Positions 1-8,493 are shown, counted from the stretch's first letter. The stretch: 64,000 bases of DNA from REEB95 sp050729835 (GCA_050729835.1 JBOHLS010000006.1:1-64000), one strand, 5' to 3'. The notes: generated from the letters alone by a model not told the origin. Numbers and translations are program-made.

Positions 1-254
1 CCGGCATCGGCATGGCGGCCGCCGACATCCCCAAGGCGCTCGAGCCCTTCGGCCAGATCTCCAACGCCATGACCCGGGCACACGAGGGCACCGGCCTGGG
101 ATTGCCCCTCTCCAAGAGCCTGGTCGAACTCCACGGCGGCCAGTTCTCGATATCCAGCAAACCCGGCGCCGGCTCGACCGTCACCGTCACATTGCCGGCC
201 ACCGGCTCCGCCGACGATCGCGACCACGCCACCTTGTGGCGCGGGGTCGGCTGA
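1..254 (+). CDS. Sensor histidine kinase, C-terminal end (partial)
   Basis: Only the last 80 or so residues of a histidine kinase are in the window; the 5' part lies before base 1. The reading frame opens with GIGM, the end of the G1 box of the HATPase_c domain. It continues through EPFGQ and the G2 box EGTGLGLPLSKSLVELHGG, then a typical GSTVTVTLP end strand. This part binds ATP and supplies the phosphoryl group to the dimerisation-domain histidine. The wording EPFGQI..A....EGTGLGLPL resembles PleC/DivJ-type kinases of alphaproteobacteria and also the complete MHYT kinase at 50851-52725. Which sensor domain it carries cannot be seen. Confidence 0.9.
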   Translation, partial: GIGMAAADIPKALEPFGQISNAMTRAHEGTGLGLPLSKSLVELHGGQFSISSKPGAGSTVTVTLPATGSADDRDHATLWRGVG

Positions 255-298
255 CGGTCCGCTTCTGACGCGCTAAAATGCCGGCGGAGGACCCCCGC

Positions 299-463
299 AT
301 GAACGGTTCCCGCCCTCGTCCAGATTGCGCGATACGCGCGGTTTTCGCGCTGCTGGCGGTTTTGCTGCTGACGTGTTGCAGCGACACGCTGCACGGCTCG
401 GCCAACGCCAATGGCGGCGACCGCGGCTCCGCCGGACTGATCCGGCTCAACTTGCCACTCTGA
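299..463 (+). CDS. Small putative lipoprotein, 54 aa
   Basis: This is an unrecognised short protein 44 bases after the kinase. The start at 299 is preferred over the in-frame ATG at 278 because GGAGG at 286-290 stands 8 bases before it. A basic N-terminus is followed by a hydrophobic stretch (about residues 11-25) ending in LLLTCC, a lipobox-like sequence with Cys26 or Cys27 as the possible lipidated residue. The threonine before Cys26 makes the lipobox imperfect. The rest is short and Gly/Asn rich with no domain. It resembles the small entericidin-like lipoproteins in size and layout only; no function is claimed. Confidence 0.5.
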   Translation: MNGSRPRPDCAIRAVFALLAVLLLTCCSDTLHGSANANGGDRGSAGLIRLNLPL

Positions 464-491
464 GCGGGCCTGTGATCTAGCGGTAGACGAT

Positions 492-1028
492 CTAGCGGTA
501 GGCGCGTAGCCGTTGCGCCAGCTGCGGCTGCGGGTGCTGCGGGCGCATCGCCGCCGGGCGTAGCGGCATGACCCGAACACCCGGCAGCGCGCGCGGCGCG
601 GCGGCGCGCTCAAGCCGCTCGACCAGCGCCTGGTTCGCCGCCATCAGCGCATCCATCTGCCGCAAGCGGGCATCGAGCGTCGGCCGGACCGCGTCGCGCG
701 ACGCGACCGACGCCAGCGCCGACACAGTATGCGGCGTCGTCACCGGAACGTAGCGCCCCTGCCACTGCGGATCGTAGAAGTCGGGCATCTGGCGGCGGCG
801 GCGGCGGTAGCTGCCGATTGACAGCACGGCGATCGTGGCGGCCACGACCAGGCCCCACATCACGGCAATGCCGTAAGCGATCTCCTGCGCGCCCGACGTC
901 GGCGGGAAGAGCGCTACCAGCGGATCGAGCGAGACGATCAGGAACAAGGACACCGCCGCGCCGCCGATCGCCGAAAGCGCGAACAGCAGCAGCGAGGTGC
1001 CAAAACCGGTGCCCGACGAAGACTGCAT
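492..1028 (-). CDS. Hypothetical membrane protein, 178 aa
   Basis: The family is not recognised. Two hydrophobic segments (about residues 10-33 and 47-70) are followed by a strongly basic patch (RRRRR), which should place the long C-terminal part in the cytoplasm. The cytoplasmic part contains a helical, Leu/Ala-rich stretch that could form a coiled coil, then a Pro/Arg/Gln-rich tail. The frame is open to 1085, but the ATG at 1028 has AAGGG 7 bases upstream and puts the first hydrophobic segment near the N-terminus, so it is taken as the start. Its upstream region is unusually AT-rich and holds two CtrA-like boxes, suggesting regulated expression. Confidence 0.6.
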   Translation of the reverse strand: MQSSSGTGFGTSLLLFALSAIGGAAVSLFLIVSLDPLVALFPPTSGAQEIAYGIAVMWGLVVAATIAVLSIGSYRRRRRQMPDFYDPQWQGRYVPVTTPHTVSALASVASRDAVRPTLDARLRQMDALMAANQALVERLERAAAPRALPGVRVMPLRPAAMRPQHPQPQLAQRLRAYR

Positions 1029-1091
1029 TACAGAACCCTTTATCTGCAGGATGGCGCGACGTCCGCCGCGCGCATCCGAATTCATCGGTCC

Positions 1092-1215
1092 GTGTTTTAT
1101 GGTTAAAACACCGCCAATACAAGAAAAATATAGTTAATGTACGACAGAATCGTGATTAATACTCAATCACATAAGTAATGAGTGTAATATATTCATGGTT
1201 AATATTAATAAAGTG
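1092..1215. promoter_or_regulatory. AT-rich control region with dyads and two TTAACCAT boxes
   Basis: This is an AT-rich island in otherwise GC-rich DNA. It holds a perfect 8-bp stem with a 4-base loop (GTGTTTTA/TAAAACAC, 1092-1111), a 6-bp dyad (GTGATT/AATCAC, 1152-1170) and a TAATAT/ATATTA dyad near 1186-1208. The 8-mer TTAACCAT occurs twice on the minus strand (1099-1106 and 1195-1202). TTAACCAT is a known CtrA recognition word in alphaproteobacteria. The region lies directly upstream of the membrane-protein gene ending at 492, so it most likely carries that gene's promoter. CtrA control is inferred from the word alone. Confidence 0.5.
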
Positions 1216-1277
1216 TCGGAAGAATTGACGCACGACCCCGGACGCGGCGTCACGCCGGCCGACGATTTCGGCGGCGT

Positions 1278-2393
1278 TCAGTAGCCGGGATGGCCGAGAT
1301 CGAGCAGCGGAAAGGCCGACAGCACATGCGGCGGGCTCACTGGCGGTGCCGCCACCACCATCTCGCGTTCGAGTTCGGCATAGCGGGTCGCACCCAAGAG
1401 CCCGAGGCACATGCGGATTTCGGTTTCGAGCAGCTCGAGCACGCGCAGCACGCCGGCATCGCCCGCGGCAGCGAGGCCGTAGCAATAGAGTCGGCCGATG
1501 CCAACCGCGTCAGCGCCCAGCACCAGCGCCTTGACGACGTCGCTGCCGCGGCAAAAGCCGCCGTCGACGACGACCGGCGCACGGCCCTTCACCGCCGCCA
1601 CCACCTCGGGCAAGGCGTCGAGCGCGCCGCGGCCTTGGTCGAGCTGCCGGCCGCCGTGGTTCGAAACGTAGATGCAGGCGGCGCCGAGCTGACAGGCGCG
1701 TTCGGCGTCCTCGGCGGTGGCGATGCCCTTGAGCACGATCGGGATGGCGTGCCTCGCCTTGAAGCGGGCGACGCCGTCCCAATCGAACGCCGCCTGGAAG
1801 CGCTCCATCTCGGGCACGACGTGGCGCCGTCCGCCGACGACGTAGCGCTTGGCGATGTCGCGCTCGCGCCTTCCATACATCGCGGTGTCGACGGTGAAGC
1901 AAAACGCTTCGTAGCCGTGCGCGATCGCCCGGCTGCCGAAATCGTCGACCCAGGCGTCGTCGCCGCGGACATAGAGCTGGAAGATGCGGCGGCTGGTCGG
2001 CGCGGATTGCGCCGTGGCCTCGAGCCCCGGCTTGGCGACGGAGCTTACGACCATCGGCACGCCGAAAGCGGCGGCGGCGCGTGCCACCGCGGCGGTGCCC
2101 TCGGCGTTGAGGTTCTCGATCGAGCCGATGGGTGCGAGCACGACGGGCAGCCGCGCCGCCTTGCCGAAGAGCCCTGTCATGGTGTCGATCTTCGACACGT
2201 CGCGCATCACCCGCGGGCGGAAGCCCAGGCTATCGATCGCCAGGCGATTGCGCTTGAGGGTGGTCTCGGTCTCGGCCGCGCCGGTGAGATAGTCCCAGAA
2301 ATTCGTCGGCAGCGCGTTGCGCGCGGCGCGCACGATCTCGTGCAGCGTCGCAAAGCGCTCGCCGAGGCCGCTATCGGGTTTGGTCTCGCTCAT
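1278..2393 (-). CDS. Alpha-hydroxy-acid oxidase/dehydrogenase (FMN), LldD family
   Basis: This is a 371-residue member of the FMN-dependent alpha-hydroxy-acid dehydrogenase family (L-lactate dehydrogenase, glycolate oxidase, mandelate dehydrogenase), which oxidises a 2-hydroxy acid to the 2-oxo acid. The family's active-site words are all visible: QLYV, TVD, GRRERD, LKGI, the catalytic-base motif SNHGGRQLD, and the phosphate-binding VDGG..RG.DV.KALVLGADAVGIGR. The substrate cannot be read from the sequence. The ATG at 2393 overlaps the stop of the upstream CocE-like hydrolase as ATGA, so the two are translated from one message. That suggests the hydrolase makes or uses the same hydroxy acid. 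The frame stays open far upstream, but that part only shadows the hydrolase. Confidence 0.9.
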   Translation of the reverse strand: MSETKPDSGLGERFATLHEIVRAARNALPTNFWDYLTGAAETETTLKRNRLAIDSLGFRPRVMRDVSKIDTMTGLFGKAARLPVVLAPIGSIENLNAEGTAAVARAAAAFGVPMVVSSVAKPGLEATAQSAPTSRRIFQLYVRGDDAWVDDFGSRAIAHGYEAFCFTVDTAMYGRRERDIAKRYVVGGRRHVVPEMERFQAAFDWDGVARFKARHAIPIVLKGIATAEDAERACQLGAACIYVSNHGGRQLDQGRGALDALPEVVAAVKGRAPVVVDGGFCRGSDVVKALVLGADAVGIGRLYCYGLAAAGDAGVLRVLELLETEIRMCLGLLGATRYAELEREMVVAAPPVSPPHVLSAFPLLDLGHPGY

Positions 2394-4147
2394 CGGGATT
2401 TCCTTCGCCGCCGGGGTGGCTTGGCCGGAATGACCGGCAGCAGCAGATAAGACGCCGCGGCGGCGCCCAAATGGAGCGTGGTTTCGCCGCCGAAGCGCGC
2501 CGCCGGCCGGTCGCGCGGGTCGTCGTGGATGAACGGGCCGCAGCCGCGCATCGGATTCTTCATGTTGGAAAGCCGCGCCGGCGGCCCGTCGTGCTCGTAA
2601 TCGCGGCCGCGCACCGACAGGCCGAAGCGCCAGCCCTTGGGCACGACGATCGAGGTCGGCCACAGCTCGATGTCGAGCGCGACCTTCCGGCCGGGCTGCA
2701 GCGGCTCGATCCGGTCGTGGGTATGATAGGGTCGCCAGCGTCGCGTCAGCCGGCGATCGAGGCGGCGGTGCGAGGCGCGCAGCCAGCCCTGCGCGATCGG
2801 CGTATGCGGGTCGAGCGCGCCCTGGAACGCGACCTCCTTGCCGGCCGGGTTGAAGAGCCGCAGGGCCAGGAACAAATCGGCGTCGGTTGTCGAAGAGGAT
2901 ACGACGAGCTTGGCGGCGAGCGGCCCGGTGATCTCGGTCTCGCGCGCCATCGGATCGCTCCTGAAGGTCAGGCCGTCGCCCAAGGCGGCGAAGGCGCGCG
3001 CCATCTTTTTCGCCGCCGGCTTGGCCGCGAGCGTCAGGTCGGGCCGCAAATGGAGCTTGGTCCAGCGCGTCCGCTTGAGCGGCCATTCGCTCTCGCGGCG
3101 CTCGACGAAGCGATCGACGTGCCGCACCTGCAGCCGCACCTTGGGCTCCCGATTCCAGCCGTTCCTCTCGCCCTTGAGGAAATAGGCAAAGAAGCGCTTC
3201 TGCAGGCCGACGCCGTAATCGGTGTAGAACTCGACCCAGTGCGTGCCGGCATGCGCCTCGAGCCATTTGTGCCGGGACGCGGCGCGGGTGAAGGCTTCGA
3301 AATTGCCGCGCGGATGCAGGCCCTGCCCGCCCCAGTTCGCCGCCGACAGAAACGGCACCTTGACCTTGTCCCAATGCGGCGAGCGCGCCTTGTGCCAGGA
3401 ATCGTCGAGCGGATGCGCCAGGATGTCGTTGCCGAAGTCGCAGCGGTTGGCGGCCAGCGCGGCGTCGTCCAGCGTCTCCGGGCCGCAGACCAGCTCTCCG
3501 GTGACGGCGCTTTTCGGCCCGCGGAGCCCTAGCCCGTACTGCACCGATTTCACCTGTATGTCGTACCAGTTGGCCCAGAAGGTCGACAGGATGCCCCCGT
3601 GATGGGTGGCGTCGCGATACCAGTCGGCGGCGCCCTCCCAGGCGCAAATCGCCGCCAGATGCGGCGGTTGCCGCGACGCCAGCGTCCAGGCGTTCATTGC
3701 ATAATACGATATGCCGTTGATGCCGACCTTGCCGCTGCACCAGTCCTGGCCCGCGACCCATTCGATGCAGTCGTGGAAATCCTGGGTCTCGCGCGGCGAG
3801 AAATGCTCGATGTAGCCCGGCGAGCGTCCGGCGCCGCGCGAATCGACGCGTACGCAGGCATAGCCGTCGGGCACCCATTTCTCCGGATCGACGACTTCCC
3901 AGTTCTGGTACTTGTTCGACGAGCCCGCGGTCACGTCGGGATGGCTCTTGGCCATGATCTCCCAGGCGGATTTGTAGCCCTCCTGAAAGGCGAGGCCCTT
4001 GGCATAGGGCCCATAGGTGACGATCGCCGGCACCTTGCCGGCCTTGGCCGGGCGATAGATGTCGGCGCGCAGGACGACGCCGCCGTCCATGGCGATCGGC
4101 ACGTCCCAATCGATGCGCATGCCGTCGCGGAGTTCGCTCTGGGCCAC
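2390..4147 (-). CDS. CocE/NonD family hydrolase
   Basis: This is a 585-residue alpha/beta hydrolase of the CocE/NonD (X-Pro dipeptidyl-peptidase S15) group, which cleaves acyl esters or amides. Visible features are the early strand DGGVVLRADIYRP, the oxyanion tyrosine region VTYGPYAKG, VRVDSRGAGRSPG, and the nucleophile elbow GINGISYYAM with Ser as nucleophile. GTHWVEFYTD could supply the catalytic His. A C-terminal jelly-roll part of about 230 residues follows (ITGPLAAKLVVSSSTTDADLFLALR). The start is a GTG at 4147 with GGAGG 8 bases upstream; the frame is open beyond it but without homologous sequence. Its stop overlaps the start of the hydroxy-acid oxidase. Substrate unknown. Confidence 0.88.
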   Translation of the reverse strand: MAQSELRDGMRIDWDVPIAMDGGVVLRADIYRPAKAGKVPAIVTYGPYAKGLAFQEGYKSAWEIMAKSHPDVTAGSSNKYQNWEVVDPEKWVPDGYACVRVDSRGAGRSPGYIEHFSPRETQDFHDCIEWVAGQDWCSGKVGINGISYYAMNAWTLASRQPPHLAAICAWEGAADWYRDATHHGGILSTFWANWYDIQVKSVQYGLGLRGPKSAVTGELVCGPETLDDAALAANRCDFGNDILAHPLDDSWHKARSPHWDKVKVPFLSAANWGGQGLHPRGNFEAFTRAASRHKWLEAHAGTHWVEFYTDYGVGLQKRFFAYFLKGERNGWNREPKVRLQVRHVDRFVERRESEWPLKRTRWTKLHLRPDLTLAAKPAAKKMARAFAALGDGLTFRSDPMARETEITGPLAAKLVVSSSTTDADLFLALRLFNPAGKEVAFQGALDPHTPIAQGWLRASHRRLDRRLTRRWRPYHTHDRIEPLQPGRKVALDIELWPTSIVVPKGWRFGLSVRGRDYEHDGPPARLSNMKNPMRGCGPFIHDDPRDRPAARFGGETTLHLGAAAASYLLLPVIPAKPPRRRRKSR

Positions 4148-4272
4148 AGGCCGTTCCTCCCGTGCCAGCGACCTTCGGGTCGTCGCGGCCGGGCGCGATG
4201 ATACCGTTTTCGTGCGCCGCCGCCACAAGGCGGTTGACGCCGTTCGGCCGCGGTGGATGGCGCGCAACGCGC

Positions 4273-5322
4273 TCAGCCCGGCGGCGCGATCATCGCCGCC
4301 GCGAACGAGCGCACGACGGCATCCCGGTCGAGACCGCGGGCGATGAACACCAGCCGCGTCCGCCGGTCGGCGTCGGGCCAGCGCGCCAAGGCCTGCGGCG
4401 GATGGACGAGATGTTGCACGGCGTTGAGCGCGACCGGACCGTCGCGCCCGGCGACGTTGACCAGACCCTTGAGCCGCAGCAGCGCCGGACCCTTGAACGC
4501 CGCCAGGGCTGCGAGCCACGCCGCCAGAGCCGGCCAGGCGATCGGCGCGTCGTGCGTCACCACGAAGGTCGCTATCCCGTGATGGCGCAGGAAATGGTCG
4601 GGAGAATTATCGTGGTCGTGACCGTGGCCGCCATGCGGATCAAAAGCGTCTGCAACGCGCCGCGGCGCGGTCGGCAGCGGTGCGAAAAGAATCTCGGACG
4701 CGACCGCACCCTTGACCGCGGCGACGATGGGCGCCGAGGGATTGAGCGCGCGCAGCCGCACCTCGACGGCGGCGCGCGCACCCGGCGCGGCCAGGTCGGT
4801 CTTGGTCAGAACCAGCATGTCGGCCAGCGCCGCCTGCTTGACCGATTCGTAGTTCGCCGCGAGCTGCGCCGCCGCGTTCACCGCGTCGACCGTGACCACG
4901 ACGCGGTCGAGCCGGACCCGCTGCGCGAGCTGCGGGTCTTCGAGCAGCGTGGCGACGATCGGCGCCGGGTCGGCCAGGCCGGTGGTCTCGATCGCGATGC
5001 GGTCGAAGCGCGGAATCTCGCCGCGGCGGGCGCGCGCGTCGAGAGCGACGATCGTGTCGGTCAGGTCGCCGCGCACCGTGCAGCAGACGCAGCCGCTCTT
5101 CAGCAGGACGGCGTCCTCGAACGCGGTTTCGATCAGCAGGTGGTCGAGGCCGATCTCGCCGAACTCGTTGACGATGACGACGGTGTTGCGCAACGCCGGC
5201 TGCCGCAGCAGCGCGTTGAGCAGCGTCGTCTTGCCACTACCGAGAAAGCCGCTGACGAGCGTCACCGGCGGCGGCGCGGCCGCCATCTCCCTAGTATTTC
5301 TAGAATTTTCCTGGGTTTTCAT
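4273..5322 (-). CDS. CobW/COG0523 family GTPase (metal chaperone type)
   Basis: This is a 349-residue G3E-family GTPase. It has a Walker A motif GFLGSGKTT (residues 25-33), the switch sequence VNEFGEIGLDHLL, the metal-binding motif GCVCC (77-81) and TKTD for guanine recognition. A His-rich linker (HGGHGHDHD) precedes a C-terminal CobW_C domain. Family members bind Zn, Co or related metals and pass them to client enzymes in a GTP-dependent way. The client here is unknown, and no cobalamin or Zur-regulated gene adjoins it. The ATG at 5322 is used; an alternative at 5286 begins 12 residues later, directly after AGGGAG. It is divergent from the binding-protein gene at 5389, with 66 bases between them. 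Confidence 0.88.
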   Translation of the reverse strand: MKTQENSRNTREMAAAPPPVTLVSGFLGSGKTTLLNALLRQPALRNTVVIVNEFGEIGLDHLLIETAFEDAVLLKSGCVCCTVRGDLTDTIVALDARARRGEIPRFDRIAIETTGLADPAPIVATLLEDPQLAQRVRLDRVVVTVDAVNAAAQLAANYESVKQAALADMLVLTKTDLAAPGARAAVEVRLRALNPSAPIVAAVKGAVASEILFAPLPTAPRRVADAFDPHGGHGHDHDNSPDHFLRHHGIATFVVTHDAPIAWPALAAWLAALAAFKGPALLRLKGLVNVAGRDGPVALNAVQHLVHPPQALARWPDADRRTRLVFIARGLDRDAVVRSFAAAMIAPPG

Positions 5323-5388
5323 CGCCTGTCGCTCTGTTAAGATCGCGCCAAGCGGCTCAAGCCGCAATAACGAGACGAGGGGGAGGAC

Positions 5389-6426
5389 ATGATCGGAATT
5401 CGCCCTGCGGCGGTCGCCGGCGCCGCGCTGATCGCCGTATCCATAGTCGGGAACATGACGCCGGCGCGGGCGCAGGCGCCGGTCCCTATCAATGTCGGCT
5501 GGGCCCAGGCCCCCGGCCATCTGGCGCCCCTACTCGACGTGCTTGCGCAGAAGCATCCCGAGATCATGCCGCACGACGGCAAGACCTATGTCGCCAAGGC
5601 GGTGCGCTTCAAGGGCTCGACGCCGCAAATCGAGGCGATGGCGGCCAACGAGCTCGAGGTCGCAGCCTTCGCGCCGTCGTCGCTGGCGCTTGCCATCACC
5701 AACGCCCATCTCGACGTGCGCGTCGTTTCCGACGTCATCCAGACCGGCACGCACGGCTATTTCGATCAACCCTACATGGTCGCCAAGGACGGTCCGATCA
5801 AAAACGTCGCCGACATCAAGGGCAAGCGCGTCGCCACCAACGCCATCGGCTCGGCGAGCGACGCGGCGATGCGCGTGATGCTCCACAAGCACGGCGTCGC
5901 CGACAGCCAGTTCACCACCGTCGAAACCAACTTCGCCAACATGGTCTCGATGATCGAGCAGAACAAGGTGGACCTTATCGCCGTCATGCCGCAGTTCGAG
6001 CACAAGCTGGCCGAGGCTGGCAAGTATCGCACGCTGTTCACCATGGGCCAGGCGATCGGCCCGTCGCAGACCGTGCTGTGGGCGATGCGCGAGGACTTCA
6101 TCAAGGCACATCGTCCGGCGCTGGTCGATTTCTTCGAGGATCACATCCGCGGCGTGCGCTGGTTCCTCGACCCGAAGAACCGCAGCGAGGCGCTGGCGAT
6201 CGCCGAGGAGGTCACCAAGCAGAAGCCCGCCGACCTCGCCTATGCCTTTACCAAGAAGGATTTCTACCGCTCGCTCGATTGCGTGCCCAACATCCGGGCG
6301 GCGCAGGAGGACATCGAGGAGGCCGCCAAGCTGCACGTCATCCCGGCGGCGGTGAAGCTCGAGCCCAAATACGTCGACCTGTCGCTGATCGAGGAAGCCA
6401 AGAAACGCATCGACGGGGGGAAATAG
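5389..6426 (+). CDS. ABC transporter substrate-binding protein, NitT/TauT type
   Basis: This is a 345-residue periplasmic solute-binding protein of the nitrate/sulfonate/bicarbonate (SsuA/TauA-like) class. A Sec signal peptide with cleavage near ARA-QA (about residue 28) is followed by the usual two-lobe fold: VNVGWAQAPGHLAPLL-type first strand, then IKNVADIKGKRVATNAIGSASD and METNFANMVSMIEQNKVDLIAVMP-like segments. The start is supported by a strong GGGGGAGGAC immediately upstream. No ATPase or permease is encoded beside it, so it is an orphan that must borrow a transporter from elsewhere, or work as a sensor. The ligand cannot be read from the sequence. Confidence 0.88.
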   Translation: MIGIRPAAVAGAALIAVSIVGNMTPARAQAPVPINVGWAQAPGHLAPLLDVLAQKHPEIMPHDGKTYVAKAVRFKGSTPQIEAMAANELEVAAFAPSSLALAITNAHLDVRVVSDVIQTGTHGYFDQPYMVAKDGPIKNVADIKGKRVATNAIGSASDAAMRVMLHKHGVADSQFTTVETNFANMVSMIEQNKVDLIAVMPQFEHKLAEAGKYRTLFTMGQAIGPSQTVLWAMREDFIKAHRPALVDFFEDHIRGVRWFLDPKNRSEALAIAEEVTKQKPADLAYAFTKKDFYRSLDCVPNIRAAQEDIEEAAKLHVIPAAVKLEPKYVDLSLIEEAKKRIDGGK

Positions 6427-6449
6427 CCCCGTCCGTCGGTCGCGCAGCC

Positions 6450-6547
6450 CTGGATTGCTTCTGCCGCGCTTGCGCGTGGCATCGCAATGACGGAAAGGAA
6501 CGTCATTGCGAGCCGCGAGCCGTCGGCGAAGCGGCGAAGCAATCCAG
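6450..6547. repeat. Paired REP-like palindrome (BIME type)
   Basis: A large inverted repeat. CTGGATTGCTTC at 6450-6461 pairs with GAAGCAATCCAG at 6536-6547. Inside these, CGCAATGACG pairs with CGTCATTGCG around a GAAAGGAA loop. The same words recur near 8494-8596 and 12726-12793, so this is a dispersed repeat family of this genome. Similar CATTGCGAG...GAAGCAATCCAG elements are common between genes in Hyphomicrobiales and relatives. It lies between the binding-protein stop and the next gene. Confidence 0.85.
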
Positions 6548-6580
6548 GACACTCTGACCGCGCTGGAGCAACTGCCCGCC

Positions 6581-7789
6581 ATGCCCGCCCAAGCCCACAA
6601 CCTGAAGCTGCTCGCCCAACACGATCTCGCCGGCTTCGGCGGCATCGGCGAGGGCATGAGCCTACAGCTCGCCCCCGACGGCCGCCGGATCCTGTATCTC
6701 GCGCATGAATCGGCGCCGAAGAACTTCACCGCCGTCGACGTCAGCGATCCGCGCCGGCTCAAGCTGGTGGTGCAGACCAACCTGCCGCACAAGCAGGTGC
6801 GCTCCAATTCGCTCGAGGTCTGCGGCGACATCCTGGCGGTCGCCTATCAGACGGCGATGCACGGCCTCAAACCGGCGGGCGTCGAACTGTTCGACGTCGC
6901 CCAGCCCGAGCGGCCTAAGCCGATCGCGTTCTTCGATTGCTCCGGCCCGCACTCGCGCGGCGTGCATCAGCTCTGGTTCGTCGACGGCAAGACGGTGCAT
7001 TTCTCCGGCGGCGCGCCCGACTTCAAGCCACGCGACCCCAAGGACGACCAGTTCTATCGCGCCATCGACGTGAGCAATCCGGCGAAGCCGCGCGAGATCT
7101 GCCGCTGGTGGATGCCAGGCCTGGCCGAAAGCGACAGCGCGCCGCCGCCGCCGCGCCATCCCAAGTTCGATGCCGGCTTCCGCACCCACAACACCAACGT
7201 CTATCCCGACCGGCCGGACCGGGCCTATCTCGGCTATATCGACGGCGGCGTCTGGATTCTCGACATCGCCGACAAGACGCGACCCAAGCCGGTCGGCCAT
7301 TGGAATCCGCATCCGCCCTTCCCCGGCTTCACCCACACGGCGATGCCGCTGTTCGACCGCGACCTCCTCGTGGTGAGCGACGAAAGCGTGCGCGACAAGG
7401 CCGCCGACTGGCCCAAGCTGGTCTGGCTGCTCGACATGCGGCGCGAGGACAACCTGATCAACATCGCGACGCTGCCGCTGCCGCCCGTCGAGAAGCACCG
7501 CAACCTCGGCGGCCGCTATGGCGCACACAACATGCACGAGAACCGGCCAGGACCGGCCTTCCGCTCGAGCAATCTCATCTTCGGCAGCTATTTCAACGGC
7601 GGTGTGCGCGTCCACGACATCGGCGATCCGTTCCAGCCGAAAGAGGTCGCTTATTTCGTGCCCGAGGCGCCCAAGGGTTCGCCGGCCGGCGCGGCGCAAA
7701 TCAACGACGTCTATGTCGATGAGAACGAGATCGTCTACGCCGTCGACCGTTTCAGTGGCGGGCTCTATACGCTCGAATTCAATCTCTAG
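6581..7789 (+). CDS. LVIVD-repeat protein (beta-propeller-like)
   Basis: This is a 402-residue protein built of LVIVD-type repeats, recognisable from recurring '..VDVSDP..P', 'ELFDVAQPERPKPIAFFD', 'RAIDVSNPAKPREI', 'WILDIADKTRPKPVGHW' and 'RVHDIGDPFQPKEVAYF' units, which fold as propeller blades. No signal peptide is seen, so it is probably cytoplasmic. No enzymatic role is established for the family. The frame is open to 6506, but that part translates the REP element, so the ATG at 6581 is taken; GGAG lies about 11 bases upstream, a weak site. It ends converging with the next gene, overlapping by 4 bases. Confidence 0.75.
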   Translation: MPAQAHNLKLLAQHDLAGFGGIGEGMSLQLAPDGRRILYLAHESAPKNFTAVDVSDPRRLKLVVQTNLPHKQVRSNSLEVCGDILAVAYQTAMHGLKPAGVELFDVAQPERPKPIAFFDCSGPHSRGVHQLWFVDGKTVHFSGGAPDFKPRDPKDDQFYRAIDVSNPAKPREICRWWMPGLAESDSAPPPPRHPKFDAGFRTHNTNVYPDRPDRAYLGYIDGGVWILDIADKTRPKPVGHWNPHPPFPGFTHTAMPLFDRDLLVVSDESVRDKAADWPKLVWLLDMRREDNLINIATLPLPPVEKHRNLGGRYGAHNMHENRPGPAFRSSNLIFGSYFNGGVRVHDIGDPFQPKEVAYFVPEAPKGSPAGAAQINDVYVDENEIVYAVDRFSGGLYTLEFNL

Positions 7790-8415
7790 CCCGCCGGTGC
7801 GATCACGAGGTCGCGCGCGCCGAAGGGGCTCTGCGGCAGCGCCACGCCGCGCCAGAAACCGGCGAAATCCGGCGGCAGCTTGGCGCCGAACGCCGCCGCG
7901 TTTGCAAGATCGGCCGGCGCCAGCTCGATCACCGTGATGCCCGACGAGACAAGCCGTACCAACTCACCGCGCCGCCGAGCGCGTCGCTCACTGGGCATCT
8001 CGACGGCGACCAAGCCAGCACCGGTCCAGAAGGCGAAGTCGGCGCACACCATCTCATCGCCCGCCGGCAACAGCGCCTTGGGCAGCGGCCGCGGCGCGGC
8101 GAAGCTCCAGTCTCCGGGCACGAACAGGCCATGGCCGGCGGCGGTCAATTCGCGCTGCGCCGGTTCGACCGCCAGCGTCGCGCCGATCCAGGCGAAATAG
8201 GCATCGAGGAATTGGAGCGGCGGCTTGGCCCAGAGATCGCACAACGATCGCAGGTGTTCGCGCAAAAAATCGAGCCGGGACACAGTGGTGGCGAGGCGGA
8301 TGAGATCGAGCGGCTCGGCGAAAGGATAGGGCCCGTCGCTCAGGCGCAGCGTCGCGCCACGGCGCAGCTCGACCCTCAGCGCGTCCGCGCGCATTGCCGC
8401 GCCGTAGAAAAGCAT
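7786..8415 (-). CDS. Conserved hypothetical protein, possible nuclease-like C-terminus
   Basis: This 209-residue protein is not recognised. The N-terminal half is helical and Arg/Leu rich. The C-terminal third reads ADFAFWTGAGLVAVEMPS..RR.ELVRLVSSGITVIEL. The order of an acidic strand, a VAVE strand, an Arg pair and a final hydrophobic strand loosely recalls the PD-(D/E)XK or Vsr/DUF559 fold, but the lysine of the motif is not clear. The ATG at 8415 is preferred, with GAGG 5 bases upstream; a GTG at 8430 is an alternative. It converges with the LVIVD gene and is followed by a REP cluster on its upstream side. Confidence 0.6.
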   Translation of the reverse strand: MLFYGAAMRADALRVELRRGATLRLSDGPYPFAEPLDLIRLATTVSRLDFLREHLRSLCDLWAKPPLQFLDAYFAWIGATLAVEPAQRELTAAGHGLFVPGDWSFAAPRPLPKALLPAGDEMVCADFAFWTGAGLVAVEMPSERRARRRGELVRLVSSGITVIELAPADLANAAAFGAKLPPDFAGFWRGVALPQSPFGARDLVIAPAG

Positions 8416-8493
8416 GATTGCCTCGGCCACGCCCGATTAGGCCAAGGCCCGGCCGCTCCTGTCCAGCCGGCCGATTGCCAAGAAACACGCGGC

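Noticed and set aside
2394..4226. Upstream extension of the hydroxy-acid oxidase to nearly 1000 residues
   Set aside because: The extra part reads the CocE-like gene in another frame; the true start is the ATG at 2393.
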